From: an uncultured Bacteroidota bacterium
GTDB lineage: Bacteria > Bacteroidota > Bacteroidia > Chitinophagales > Chitinophagaceae
Direction: 5' to 3'
Assembly (NCBI GenBank): GCA_903851465.1
Contig: CAINOI010000033.1
Span: forward strand, 1-64,000
DNA length: 64,000 nt
Shown here: positions 10,201-18,556 of the stretch, one piece after another
How the letters are laid out: each line of letters opens with the position of its first letter
Numbering within the stretch: position 1 is the first letter of the stretch
Made by a program: the position numbers and the translations under genes
The notes under the pieces: generated by a model
Database searches by the model: none
Told to the model about the DNA's origin: nothing
What the model saw: only the letters and a program-made list of their open reading frames with translations

Positions 10201-10217
10201 GTTAACTTAACGTTAAC
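10201..10217. promoter_or_regulatory. GTTAAC-type palindromic element upstream of SusC
   Basis: GTTAACTTAACGTTAAC is two GTTAAC palindromes flanking a third half-copy, 45 bases before the SusC start codon. Its symmetry and position suit an operator. No protein can be named as the binder. Confidence 0.35.
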
Positions 10218-10261
10218 AAAAGGGTCATACCTGAGTTTATTATTCACCAAAGTTTTAATTT

Positions 10262-13200
10262 ATGCAAACCAAAGGTTTATGGAGTTTGTTGTTGGTACTT
10301 TTTGCAAGTATTTCAATAGCAAACGCACAACAAAAATTGGTAACTGGTAAGGTTGTCGGATACGACAAGTCACCATTGTCCAATGTTTCTGTCCTTGTAA
10401 AAGGAACAAGAGTAGCAACAAGTACCGATAATGCGGGTGCTTTTTCTATCTCTGTAGCAAACAATCAAGTATTAACTTTCTCATCTGTAGGATTTGAGTC
10501 CAAAGATGTTAGAGTGGGCAACGCTAGTTCGATTGAAGTACGTCTTGCTTTAAAAGACAATACTTTAGAGGAAGTAGTTGTTACTGCAATGGACATCAAG
10601 CGTAATCCTAAAGAATTAGGTTACTCTGTACAAAAAGTAAAAGGTAGTGAACTTGCCGAAACACAACGTAACAACTTTGTAAACGGATTACAAGGACGTA
10701 TCGCTGGTTTAACAATCAATCCTACAAGTGGATTGGCTGGAGCAAGTTCTCAAATTGTATTAAGAGGTTTTAACTCTTTGTCTTTAGACAACTCTCCTTT
10801 ATTCATTATTGATGGTGTGATCATAGACAACTCAACAGTAAATGAAAATAATAGAAACACTGGATTGGCTGTAAAACCAACAAGTGCCAACGTATCATCT
10901 GAAAATAGATCTAACGACTATACCAATCGTATTGCCGATTTGAATCCAAATGATATTGAAAATGTAACGGTGTTAAAAGGTCCAGAAGCAACTGCACTCT
11001 ATGGTAGCCAAGCAAGTTCTGGAGCAATCGTAATCACCACTAAAAAAGGTGGCGATAGTGAAGGTAAAATAAAAGTAAGCTATGACAATAGCCTTAGATT
11101 ATCTACTTATACTAGGTATCCAGAAATCATGACAGATTATGATTCTGGTAACAATGGTGTTGCACAAAATATCTTCTCTTATTTTGGCCCTCAATTGCCT
11201 TATCCAACAAAAGGAGATAAGAACGCTGCGCGTTATCAGAACTTAGAAAACTTTTTTCAAACTAGTTTTTCTAACACACACAATGTGTCTGCAGAATATG
11301 GTAAAGGAAATCATTCAGTACGTATGTCAGGTTCTTACTTAGATGAAAATTCTCCTGTACGTACCAATAATTTTAGAAAATACAATTTCAGAATTGTAAC
11401 AAATCATAAAATTGGTAAAAATTTAGAAATTTCTCCAAGCATAAGTTATATCAAGAGCTCTAACGATAAGCCATTAAGAGGTGTGAAAGGATATGTATTA
11501 AGCTTATTATCTTGGCCTGTTGATAACGATGCAAAAGATTGGATCAATGCAAATGGTACTAAGAAAGGTTTATTTGCTGGCGATCCTAATGCTGAATTAG
11601 ACAATCCTTACTTTAACTTATACAAAAACAGAAGCCGCGACGAAGTATCAAGAACTGTAGCAACAATTTCTGTTAACTATTCTCCAACAAAATGGTTGAC
11701 TATTAATGGAAGAGCTGGTTATGATACTTACCAACAAGATGGTTATACAAAGTGGGATTCTGCATCTAACTTCTTAAGCCGTGCACAAAAAGGTGCTTTA
11801 GAAAATTACTATCGTAATTATTATGGGTACAACCATACAGTAACTGCGACAGCTAAGAAAAGCTTTGGAAAAGTAAACACAAGATTGATGATAGGTAATA
11901 TGTGGCAGGATTATGAAACACAAACCACTTCAATTTTTGGTAACAACTTAACAGACGCCAACAGAACAGATAGTGGTAATACTGCAGTTGCTTCAAGAAT
12001 TCGTAATAGCAATATGAACCGTTTTGGTTTACCAAACTACAATATCAATCGTCAAGCAGCTTATTTTGGTGAAGCAGCTGTGAACTATGATAATAAAGTG
12101 TTCTTAACTTATTCTCACCGTTTCGAAGAGTCTTCTATCTTCCCTACTGCCAGCAGAGCATATGATTATCCAGCAGGAAGCGTGAGTGTGATTATGTCAG
12201 ACATCTTCCCAGTTGTGAAGCAAGTGGCTAGCTATTGGAAGTTGAGAGGATCATTGGCGAGCACTGCTCGTTCTAGTGCGCCTTATGCGAACCAATCTAT
12301 CTTAAACTTTAACACTGGAAGTGGTGGTGGATACTATTATGATTTCACGAATGCAAATCCTTACTTAACGCCAGAGCGTCAAAAGACAATGGAAGTTGGT
12401 TCGGAGATGAAGTTTTTAAATGGCAGATTAAGTACAGAAGCAACTTATTATAAAACCGTAAACACAGACTTGATCGCTGAGAACTTTAGAGCGAGTTATG
12501 GTACTGGTTTTGTATTGAATACTTTGAACGTAGGTTCAAATGAGAATACAGGTCTTGAAGTTGTGTTAGACTACTTAGTAGTGAATAAAAAGAATTTTTC
12601 TTGGAACACACGTTTCAACTTTAATAGAATGCGTAACAAGGTAACTTCTTTACCTCCTAACGTTCCTGAATTCTACATTTCTGATACTTGGGTTTATGGT
12701 AATGCTAGAGGTGGTTTGGCAAATGGCGGACCAACAACTACAATTACTTCTCATGGTTATTTAAGAAACGATGCTGGTCAAATTTTAATTAGCCCAACCA
12801 CTGGATTACCATTGATTGATGCCAACTTTAAAGTTAGAGGAGATCGTAACCCAGACTTTACTTTAGGCTGGTTAAATAATATCACTTACAAAAATTTAAG
12901 AATCTCTTTCTTATGGGATGTTAAAGTTGGCGGTGATATCTTTAATGCGACCGAAAAATACTTAACTGCTATTGGTAGAAGCGCAATTACTAAAGACAGA
13001 GATATTGCAAGAGTGGTGCCAGGTGTTTTAAAAGACGGAAAAGAGAATACAACTTCTCCAACTCAAAACAATATTTTGCTAACTCCGGCAGCAAATTCTT
13101 TGTACTATTCTACAATGCCAGAAGAAGCATTTATCGAAAAAGATGTGAACTGGTTTAGATTAAGAGATCTTACTTTTAACTATAACGTAAAGAAATTGTT

Positions 13201-13405
13201 AAAGGGTGATGTTGATAAATTAGCTAAAACATTGAATGTATTTTTAACGATTAGTGATTTAGTTCTTATTTCCAACTATAGAGGAGCTGATCCTGCAGTA
13301 GGTGCAACAACTTCTGCTAGCCGTGGTGTTAGTGGATTTGGTTTTGACTATGGAAACATGGGTGCGCCAGTAAGCTTCAATTTTGGATTTAGAGCTTCTT
13401 TTTAA
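10262..13405 (+). CDS. SusC/RagA-type TonB-linked outer-membrane transporter
   Basis: A 1047-residue protein with a signal peptide (LWSLLLVLFASISIANAQ). Next comes a carboxypeptidase-D regulatory-like beta-sandwich (about 25-95, GKVVGYDKSPLSNVSVLVKGT), a TonB-dependent plug (about 110-250 with GLQGRIAGL, QIVLRGFNS and LFIIDGV), and a long 22-strand-type barrel ending in the aromatic FNFGFRASF. It forms the barrel of a SusCD 'pedal-bin' importer driven by TonB. The SusD partner follows 19 bases downstream. No polysaccharide-degrading enzyme or ECF-sigma/anti-sigma pair sits next to it, so the substrate may be peptide or another oligomer and not a glycan; this is inference. Confidence 0.95.
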   Translation: MQTKGLWSLLLVLFASISIANAQQKLVTGKVVGYDKSPLSNVSVLVKGTRVATSTDNAGAFSISVANNQVLTFSSVGFESKDVRVGNASSIEVRLALKDNTLEEVVVTAMDIKRNPKELGYSVQKVKGSELAETQRNNFVNGLQGRIAGLTINPTSGLAGASSQIVLRGFNSLSLDNSPLFIIDGVIIDNSTVNENNRNTGLAVKPTSANVSSENRSNDYTNRIADLNPNDIENVTVLKGPEATALYGSQASSGAIVITTKKGGDSEGKIKVSYDNSLRLSTYTRYPEIMTDYDSGNNGVAQNIFSYFGPQLPYPTKGDKNAARYQNLENFFQTSFSNTHNVSAEYGKGNHSVRMSGSYLDENSPVRTNNFRKYNFRIVTNHKIGKNLEISPSISYIKSSNDKPLRGVKGYVLSLLSWPVDNDAKDWINANGTKKGLFAGDPNAELDNPYFNLYKNRSRDEVSRTVATISVNYSPTKWLTINGRAGYDTYQQDGYTKWDSASNFLSRAQKGALENYYRNYYGYNHTVTATAKKSFGKVNTRLMIGNMWQDYETQTTSIFGNNLTDANRTDSGNTAVASRIRNSNMNRFGLPNYNINRQAAYFGEAAVNYDNKVFLTYSHRFEESSIFPTASRAYDYPAGSVSVIMSDIFPVVKQVASYWKLRGSLASTARSSAPYANQSILNFNTGSGGGYYYDFTNANPYLTPERQKTMEVGSEMKFLNGRLSTEATYYKTVNTDLIAENFRASYGTGFVLNTLNVGSNENTGLEVVLDYLVVNKKNFSWNTRFNFNRMRNKVTSLPPNVPEFYISDTWVYGNARGGLANGGPTTTITSHGYLRNDAGQILISPTTGLPLIDANFKVRGDRNPDFTLGWLNNITYKNLRISFLWDVKVGGDIFNATEKYLTAIGRSAITKDRDIARVVPGVLKDGKENTTSPTQNNILLTPAANSLYYSTMPEEAFIEKDVNWFRLRDLTFNYNVKKLLKGDVDKLAKTLNVFLTISDLVLISNYRGADPAVGATTSASRGVSGFGFDYGNMGAPVSFNFGFRASF

Positions 13406-13424
13406 TCAATAAAAACTTTTATTT

Positions 13425-15068
13425 ATGAAATATAATTTTAAAAATCTTTTAGCACTAAGCGCACTACTTATTTTAGTAGCGTCTTGTTCTAAAAAAATAG
13501 ACGAGGCATATAAAAACCCGAACTACGATGTGAAGGTGGCTCCAGAAACTTTAATGCCTCAGATAGTTGCCTCAATGGCAGGAAACTACGGTGGACATGG
13601 ACCAATGAATGATATTAGATACATTGGCGCATACGTTCAAAACTTTGCTTTTGCTGGAACGCAAAGTAATTTTGATAAAATGGGTTATACCAATACAGAC
13701 GTTGCACAATCTTTCTGGCGTTCTCATTATTATGATATTGGACAAAACAATGTTAAAATGATTGAGTGGGCTTTGGAAAACAAGCAATGGGAATTAGCAG
13801 GTGTTGGTAAAGCAATTTTCGCATGGAGCTGGTTAACACTAACCGATTATCATGGTGAAGTTATTTTGAAAGACGCTTTCAATACAGACTTAATCACATT
13901 TAGATATGACACGCAGGAAGAAGTGTATATGAATGCAAGAAAACTTTCTTTTGAAGCCCTGGATTTATTGAATAAAACAGGAGAGAATGGAAGTCAAGCG
14001 GCATTAACAACAGGCGACGCTTTCTTATATGCAGGCAATGTTGCAAAATGGAAGAAGTTTGTTTATGGCGTATTGGCTAGAACACATCATCACTTATCTA
14101 ATAAAGCCATCTACAAAGCGGATTCAGTATTGTATTATACGAATCTTGCAATGAAAGAAACAACAGACGATGCTTTAGTGAAGTTTGCTGCAACAAGTGT
14201 GAGTGCCACTAACAATTTCTTTGGTCCTTTTAGAAATAACTTAGGTGGAGCTACAGTAGCATCTCCAACTGCCATCAGACAATCTGCATTTATTGCTGAT
14301 TTAATGAGTGGTTTAAACGCAACATTTAGCGGTGTGGCAGATCCTAGGGCAATTTATTTGTTAAGAAAAAATACAAGCGGAACTTTCAAAGGTGTTGAGC
14401 CTGTTAAAGGACAAACAGTTATGTTAGGTGCCGATCGTCCAGAAAGTTTCCATGGTTTATCTCAAGCTACAGGCACAGTGAATACTGCACCTGCAACAGA
14501 TGTAAACTGTCGATTTATCTTTAGAAACAATGCGCCTTTCCCTGTAATGACTGCGAGTGAAATGGCGTTTATGCGTGCTGAAGCTGCTTTCATCAAAGGG
14601 GATAAAGCAACTGCTTTAGCAGCATATAAAGACGGTATCTCTAAGCACTTTGATTTATTGATGGCGAACTACAATACCAATGTGCCAACGGCAGATTTGT
14701 TAACAACAGCTACAAGAGATGCATTCTTAGCAAATACAAAAGTAGTACCTACAAGTGCTACTAGCTTAACATTACCAATGATCATGTTACAAAAATACAT
14801 TGCGCTTTGGGGTCATGGTACGATGGAAACATGGGTAGATATGCGTAGATACCACTACACAGATAAGGATGCAAATGGTGTACAAGTTTACACTGGTTTT
14901 ACAGTGCCTTCTGCTACAGATTTGTTCCCAGACAATGGTAGTAAATTGGTATACAGAATGCGTCCAAGATTTAACTCTGAGTATGTATGGAACATCAATG
15001 AGTTAAACAGAATTGGTGCAACTACAATAGATTACCATACTAAAGAAATGTGGTTCTCAACAAAGTAG
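13425..15068 (+). CDS. SusD/RagB-type nutrient-binding lipoprotein
   Basis: A 547-residue protein with a lipoprotein signal (LLALSALLILVASC, Cys in LVASCSKK), as in surface-exposed SusD partners. The helical, TPR-like make-up with YNFWRSHYYDIGQNN-type segments and the C-terminal MLQKYIALWGHGTMETWVDMRR matches the SusD-like_2 branch. It caps the SusC barrel and captures substrate. It is cotranscribed with SusC and followed at once by a strong terminator, so the operon has two genes only. Confidence 0.93.
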   Translation: MKYNFKNLLALSALLILVASCSKKIDEAYKNPNYDVKVAPETLMPQIVASMAGNYGGHGPMNDIRYIGAYVQNFAFAGTQSNFDKMGYTNTDVAQSFWRSHYYDIGQNNVKMIEWALENKQWELAGVGKAIFAWSWLTLTDYHGEVILKDAFNTDLITFRYDTQEEVYMNARKLSFEALDLLNKTGENGSQAALTTGDAFLYAGNVAKWKKFVYGVLARTHHHLSNKAIYKADSVLYYTNLAMKETTDDALVKFAATSVSATNNFFGPFRNNLGGATVASPTAIRQSAFIADLMSGLNATFSGVADPRAIYLLRKNTSGTFKGVEPVKGQTVMLGADRPESFHGLSQATGTVNTAPATDVNCRFIFRNNAPFPVMTASEMAFMRAEAAFIKGDKATALAAYKDGISKHFDLLMANYNTNVPTADLLTTATRDAFLANTKVVPTSATSLTLPMIMLQKYIALWGHGTMETWVDMRRYHYTDKDANGVQVYTGFTVPSATDLFPDNGSKLVYRMRPRFNSEYVWNINELNRIGATTIDYHTKEMWFSTK

Positions 15069-15100
15069 TCAACGAATACATTTAGTAAGATTCGAATAGA

Positions 15101-15130
15101 GAAGGCCTCCCAGCAATGGGGGGCCTTTTT
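15101..15130 (+). terminator. Rho-independent terminator of the SusCD operon
   Basis: The stem AAGGCCTCCC/GGGGGGCCTT with loop AGCAAT-like centre (15102-15128) is followed by a T run. It lies 33 bases after the SusD stop codon. Confidence 0.9.
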
Positions 15131-15186
15131 GTATGTGATCTTTTTTAATTAGAAACCTTAACTTTAGGTCATTGATTTGTAACCCT

Positions 15187-16167
15187 ATGAACCATACTAT
15201 GAAATACCAAAAGCTAAGTTTACATCTTGCATCTATCTTTTTTTGCTTCTACCTTCTAGCAATGCCTGCTATGGCACAAAAAATTGAATGGAAAAATGTT
15301 TCAAACGAGTTTGGTCTAAGTTCAAATACAATTCAAGTTTTTGCATCTACTTCTGCTACATTAAATGACAGCGTATTTAAGGCCTATTATGTGCTTATTA
15401 ATACCAATGCACCTAAACTAGAAATGGGTGTAGATACTACTTTATATAGACGCTTAACGCCATCGGCATTTTATGAAAGACTAGCACAGCCAACTGTTGT
15501 AATGAATGCTTCCTTTTTTGAATTCAAGAATAATACGAATTTAAATGTGTTGGTCCATCGCGGGAATATATTGGCATTGAATAAACAAGACATAGATGGA
15601 AAGGGAAAAGACACCTTAACCTTTACGCATGTTTTGTCCTCGGCCTTTGGAATGCAAAAAAATGGCAAGATGGATATTGCTTATACCTATACCGATTCTA
15701 ATAGTAAGAAGGTATTATACCAACAAAATCCAATGACACCTGTCAAAGATAAAAATGCAAAACTATCATTGAAAGAGGATGTCCTTTCAAATTTGAATCC
15801 ATGGAAATTAGATTGGGCAGTAGGTGGAGGACCAGTTTTGGTGAAAGACGGCACTATATTTATTTCAAATAACGAGGAAAAGAAATTTTCAGGCAAAGCC
15901 ATTGCAGACCATCATCCTCGCACTGCAATGGGTTATACAAAAGATGGACACTTAATTTTATTAGCAGTGCAAGGTCGTATGAAAAATATTGCAGTGGGCA
16001 CTACACTCACAGAGACGGCACAAATATTTATTGATCTTGGTGCAGTAGAAGCTATTAATTTAGATGGCGGTGGTAGTAGTTGTTTATTGGTGAATGGAAA
16101 AGAAACCATCAAACCTTCCGATCCAACTGGACAAAGACCAGTACCCGCAGTATTTTTTGTGAAATAA
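15187..16167 (+). CDS. Phosphodiester glycosidase (NAGPA domain) family protein, exported
   Basis: About 326 residues. The start is set at an ATG 15 bases inside the longest frame, which opens with TTG; a second ATG at 15199 gives a cleaner signal peptide (KYQKLSLHLASIFFCFYLLAMPAMAQ). The body matches the NAGPA/phosphodiester glycosidase domain: VMNASFFEF, WAVGGGPVLVKDG, HPRTAMGYTKDG, and the C-terminal EAINLDGGGSSCLLVNGK. In the family this domain removes covering sugar phosphodiesters. The physiological substrate here is unknown. It stands alone between a terminator and a lipoprotein gene. Confidence 0.85.
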   Translation: MNHTMKYQKLSLHLASIFFCFYLLAMPAMAQKIEWKNVSNEFGLSSNTIQVFASTSATLNDSVFKAYYVLINTNAPKLEMGVDTTLYRRLTPSAFYERLAQPTVVMNASFFEFKNNTNLNVLVHRGNILALNKQDIDGKGKDTLTFTHVLSSAFGMQKNGKMDIAYTYTDSNSKKVLYQQNPMTPVKDKNAKLSLKEDVLSNLNPWKLDWAVGGGPVLVKDGTIFISNNEEKKFSGKAIADHHPRTAMGYTKDGHLILLAVQGRMKNIAVGTTLTETAQIFIDLGAVEAINLDGGGSSCLLVNGKETIKPSDPTGQRPVPAVFFVK

Positions 16168-16361
16168 AAGAGACAAACTTAGACTACATTCTAAATCTTA
16201 CAATGCTTTACAGCGTTGATTATTAGCCTATTTTCTATTTTCAAATATATTTTTTATTCTGAAATTATTGAGCGTATTTTTACGCAGTAAAGCAGTTCAT
16301 TGATTTTTTATTTTAATGCTATCTACTTACACAATTCAGTGTCAGTATAAAATAAAATAGC

Positions 16362-17288
16362 ATGATAAAATCAACACGCTTTATAGGGATATTTTTCCTG
16401 TCATTGATATTTCTAAACGCATGTTCAAAAAAAGATCAACTAGGTCCATTGGTTGAACCTCCAATACAAAATCCAGTTGCGCCGCTTTCGGCTCCACTGT
16501 TTGATGAATTGAATGAAACGATTGCGAGATTTGACCCTTTGTATTTACAAATTGTATATAAAGACAAAAGGACTAAAGCAGATATCAATGAGGAAGCAGC
16601 TAGATTATTGAACGCAATCAATCAAAACCCAACAAGCCTGGTCCTACAAAAAGAGTTGACCGACTTGTATCACTTTAAGAACTTTGCTGATTTACAAAAA
16701 GCGTCTAATACAATCAGCAATAATTCAAGTGAATTGAAAAAGACTTTCCTTGGTAAAGACACAGTGCTTTCAAAAGCAAAAATGAACCAACTGAACGAAG
16801 CAAGAAATACGTTTATAAATAATAAGATTAGTAGCCTTCAAAAAGCAAGTCAAAAAAGTAGCAGTGGACTATGGCAAGATAATGCAGCATGGATCTTAGA
16901 TGAGTTTCATTATTATTCGCAAATTGGAAATTTAGAAATGGGCTTGGATGAGATAGAAGATTTAGGCGGTGCAGGTTCTGGCCCTGGATGTAATGAATCT
17001 TGTTGTTGGGAGTATCAAAATTGTCTAATTGAATCAAAATCACAATATATAAAAAATTATGTATTATATTTTGGTGGCGGGGTGATTACTGGTGCAACTG
17101 CTGGATTTGCTATAGGAACTTATGTTCCAGGTATTGGCAATTTAATTGGAGCAACTGGTGGAGCATTTTATGGTAGTTATTTAGCTGGCACAACAGGTTA
17201 TATAGTAGCAGTAAGTTTATACATAAACGATCAAAAAGTTTGTGCATTGAACTATAAAGCATGTATTCAAAGAAAAAATGGAAATTAA
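16362..17288 (+). CDS. Lipoprotein with Cys-rich segment and C-terminal glycine zipper
   Basis: A 308-residue protein with lipobox LNAC (Cys21) and an acidic/helical middle. A short linker, EIEDLGGAGSGPG (about 196-209), leads to a Cys cluster (Cys210, 214, 215, 221) and then to a strongly hydrophobic Gly-rich stretch (about 238-286). That stretch has the pattern GGGxxxGATAGFAIGxxxPGIGxxIGATGGAFYGS, followed by two more Cys (294, 301). It looks like a membrane-inserting glycine zipper framed by disulfides. Glycine-zipper proteins include outer-membrane lipoproteins and contact-dependent toxins (the Caulobacter Cdz system). It overlaps the next, small membrane-protein gene by 11 bases. Function is not established. 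Confidence 0.7.
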   Translation: MIKSTRFIGIFFLSLIFLNACSKKDQLGPLVEPPIQNPVAPLSAPLFDELNETIARFDPLYLQIVYKDKRTKADINEEAARLLNAINQNPTSLVLQKELTDLYHFKNFADLQKASNTISNNSSELKKTFLGKDTVLSKAKMNQLNEARNTFINNKISSLQKASQKSSSGLWQDNAAWILDEFHYYSQIGNLEMGLDEIEDLGGAGSGPGCNESCCWEYQNCLIESKSQYIKNYVLYFGGGVITGATAGFAIGTYVPGIGNLIGATGGAFYGSYLAGTTGYIVAVSLYINDQKVCALNYKACIQRKNGN

Positions 17289-17631
17289 ATATCTTAATAT
17301 GAATTTTTTAAAAAACTACATACAAAATTTACGTTTTAAGACATTTTATTTTTTTTATGTAATATGTATGATTAATGTGATGTTTGCTAATTCTTCTAAA
17401 CATATATTTAAAAACGGGTATCATTTTTTCTACTTCTTCTTATCAATTTTACCCGTCTATATGTTAGGCGTAGTTTTTATGTTACGATTAGTATACGAAC
17501 TAGAAGGACCTCCTAGAAGCCCATTTTACTTATTGAAATATTCATTTTATTTTATGATTTTAATTCTTTCCAGTGCACCCTTCCTTTACTTATGGGCCAT
17601 GCGCGATGTCATTAGCCATTTAAAATGGTAG
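17278..17631 (+). CDS. Small polytopic membrane protein
   Basis: A 117-residue protein (a second in-frame Met lies 7 codons in, at MNFLKN) with three hydrophobic segments: about 22-40 (TFYFFYVICMINVMFA), 49-72 (FFYFFLSILPVYMLGVVFMLRLV) and 83-107. No family is recognised. It starts inside the 3' end of the glycine-zipper lipoprotein gene and ends just before a bidirectional terminator. The two form a closed two-gene unit, the layout expected of toxin and immunity protein or of a lipoprotein with its membrane helper. Confidence 0.6.
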   Translation: MEIKYLNMNFLKNYIQNLRFKTFYFFYVICMINVMFANSSKHIFKNGYHFFYFFLSILPVYMLGVVFMLRLVYELEGPPRSPFYLLKYSFYFMILILSSAPFLYLWAMRDVISHLKW

Positions 17632-17656
17632 ATTCATTTATTTAAGCTTTACAGAA

Positions 17657-17690
17657 AAAACGAACCGAATTTATTCGGTTCGTTTTTATT
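17657..17690. terminator. Bidirectional rho-independent terminator
   Basis: A 14-bp perfect stem AAAACGAACCGAAT/ATTCGGTTCGTTTT (17657-17686) with a TT centre. A-rich flank on one side and T-rich flank on the other. Confidence 0.88.
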
Positions 17691-17697
17691 TATTTTG

Positions 17698-17705
17698 TAT
17701 CTTTG
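17698..17705 (+). promoter_or_regulatory. Possible Bacteroidota -7 promoter box
   Basis: TATCTTTG matches the Bacteroidota sigma-A -7 consensus TAnnTTTG. It lies just after a terminator and would drive the 200-residue gene at 17860 with a leader of about 150 bases. No good TTG -33 element is seen at the usual distance. Confidence 0.35.
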
Positions 17706-17859
17706 TTCCATCATCAAGAAGCCTTCAATGGCTGCCAACCGAGAGAGTCGAACTCCGCGGTGGTAAAATAGATGAGGACTTACTGTCAAATTCAAAACGT
17801 AATCTCCTTTATCCTTTTTCTTGGTCTGATTCATTGAATGAATTTAAAAGCATCATGCC

Positions 17860-18462
17860 ATGTCTGTATCGAAACAAAATATAGAAAAAGAACTGAACAA
17901 GCCTAGTAAAGCAAATAGTAGCAAACTCAATCCGGGTGCGTCTAATGACATGCAATTGTTTATTGAAACTAGTACCCCTTTGAAAGTAAAAGGCAAACTT
18001 CAATTGAGTTACTTAAACGAACAATTTGAAGGCAGCTTTATTGCAACACCTAACTTAATAAAATTAAAAACCATACAACCCTTTAAGGGTATGGTTGCTG
18101 CAGTTGGATTGGAGCCAGGTAGTTCAGCCCCATTTTTACAAAACAATAGTGGCTTGAGTAAGGTAGGTCAACAGCAAATCTATTTTCTGGTATTTGATAT
18201 ATTCCATTTGTATAATTTATTTCGCCTAAAGCCACAAGCATTACTGGCATTGTATCAGGAAGCATTGGCGATTTTAAAAACAAAAGGCGAAACGGTTGAA
18301 TTTGGCAAAATAGATCCAAGTTCAGATTTAGGAAACACCATTGCAACTTGGTTACATAGTCAAGTGAAGCAAAAATTTAAACATAGTTATTGTTCGCCAA
18401 AAGGATTACTCTATAGCTTTCAAAATCTATTGGGCTTGTTTCCGAAGGACTTTGTCCTATAA
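17860..18462 (+). CDS. Hypothetical protein, unrecognised family
   Basis: A 200-residue soluble protein without signal peptide. A Lys/Ser-rich N-terminus (KQNIEKELNKPSKANSSKLN) leads to beta-strand text (MQLFIETSTPLKVKGKLQLSYL), then GMVAAVGLEPGSSAPFL, and a helical C-terminus (QALLALYQEALAILKTKG; NTIATWLHSQVKQKFKHSY). No catalytic motif is visible. It lies about 95 bases before the VWA/AAA pair on the same strand and may be cotranscribed, but no link is proven. Confidence 0.55.
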   Translation: MSVSKQNIEKELNKPSKANSSKLNPGASNDMQLFIETSTPLKVKGKLQLSYLNEQFEGSFIATPNLIKLKTIQPFKGMVAAVGLEPGSSAPFLQNNSGLSKVGQQQIYFLVFDIFHLYNLFRLKPQALLALYQEALAILKTKGETVEFGKIDPSSDLGNTIATWLHSQVKQKFKHSYCSPKGLLYSFQNLLGLFPKDFVL

Positions 18463-18556
18463 TAGGTTAATCTTAAAAAGAGTTAAAGGAATAACATAAA
18501 AAAATTAACTCAAATCGTAATTATATTTATTGCTTATTCGCTATTTTGTACACGCT

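Larger units (their letters stand above)
9756..10261. other. 506-bp intergenic region before the SusC/SusD operon
   Basis: This divergent gap separates the DUF6526 gene from the SusC gene. I see no open reading frame worth calling and no RNA gene. It holds a direct repeat (9891-9971) and a GTTAAC-rich palindromic element (10201-10217), listed separately. A long leader before a SusC gene commonly carries regulator or small-RNA sites, but no promoter with a good TAnnTTTG box was found by eye. Confidence 0.6.

Noticed and set aside
17725-17770. tRNA-like 3' half on the minus strand (T-arm-like string and acceptor-like GGTTGGCA)
   Set aside because: The T-stem has mismatches and no matching 5' acceptor, D-arm or anticodon arm is found in the adjoining bases; kept only as part of the leader remark.
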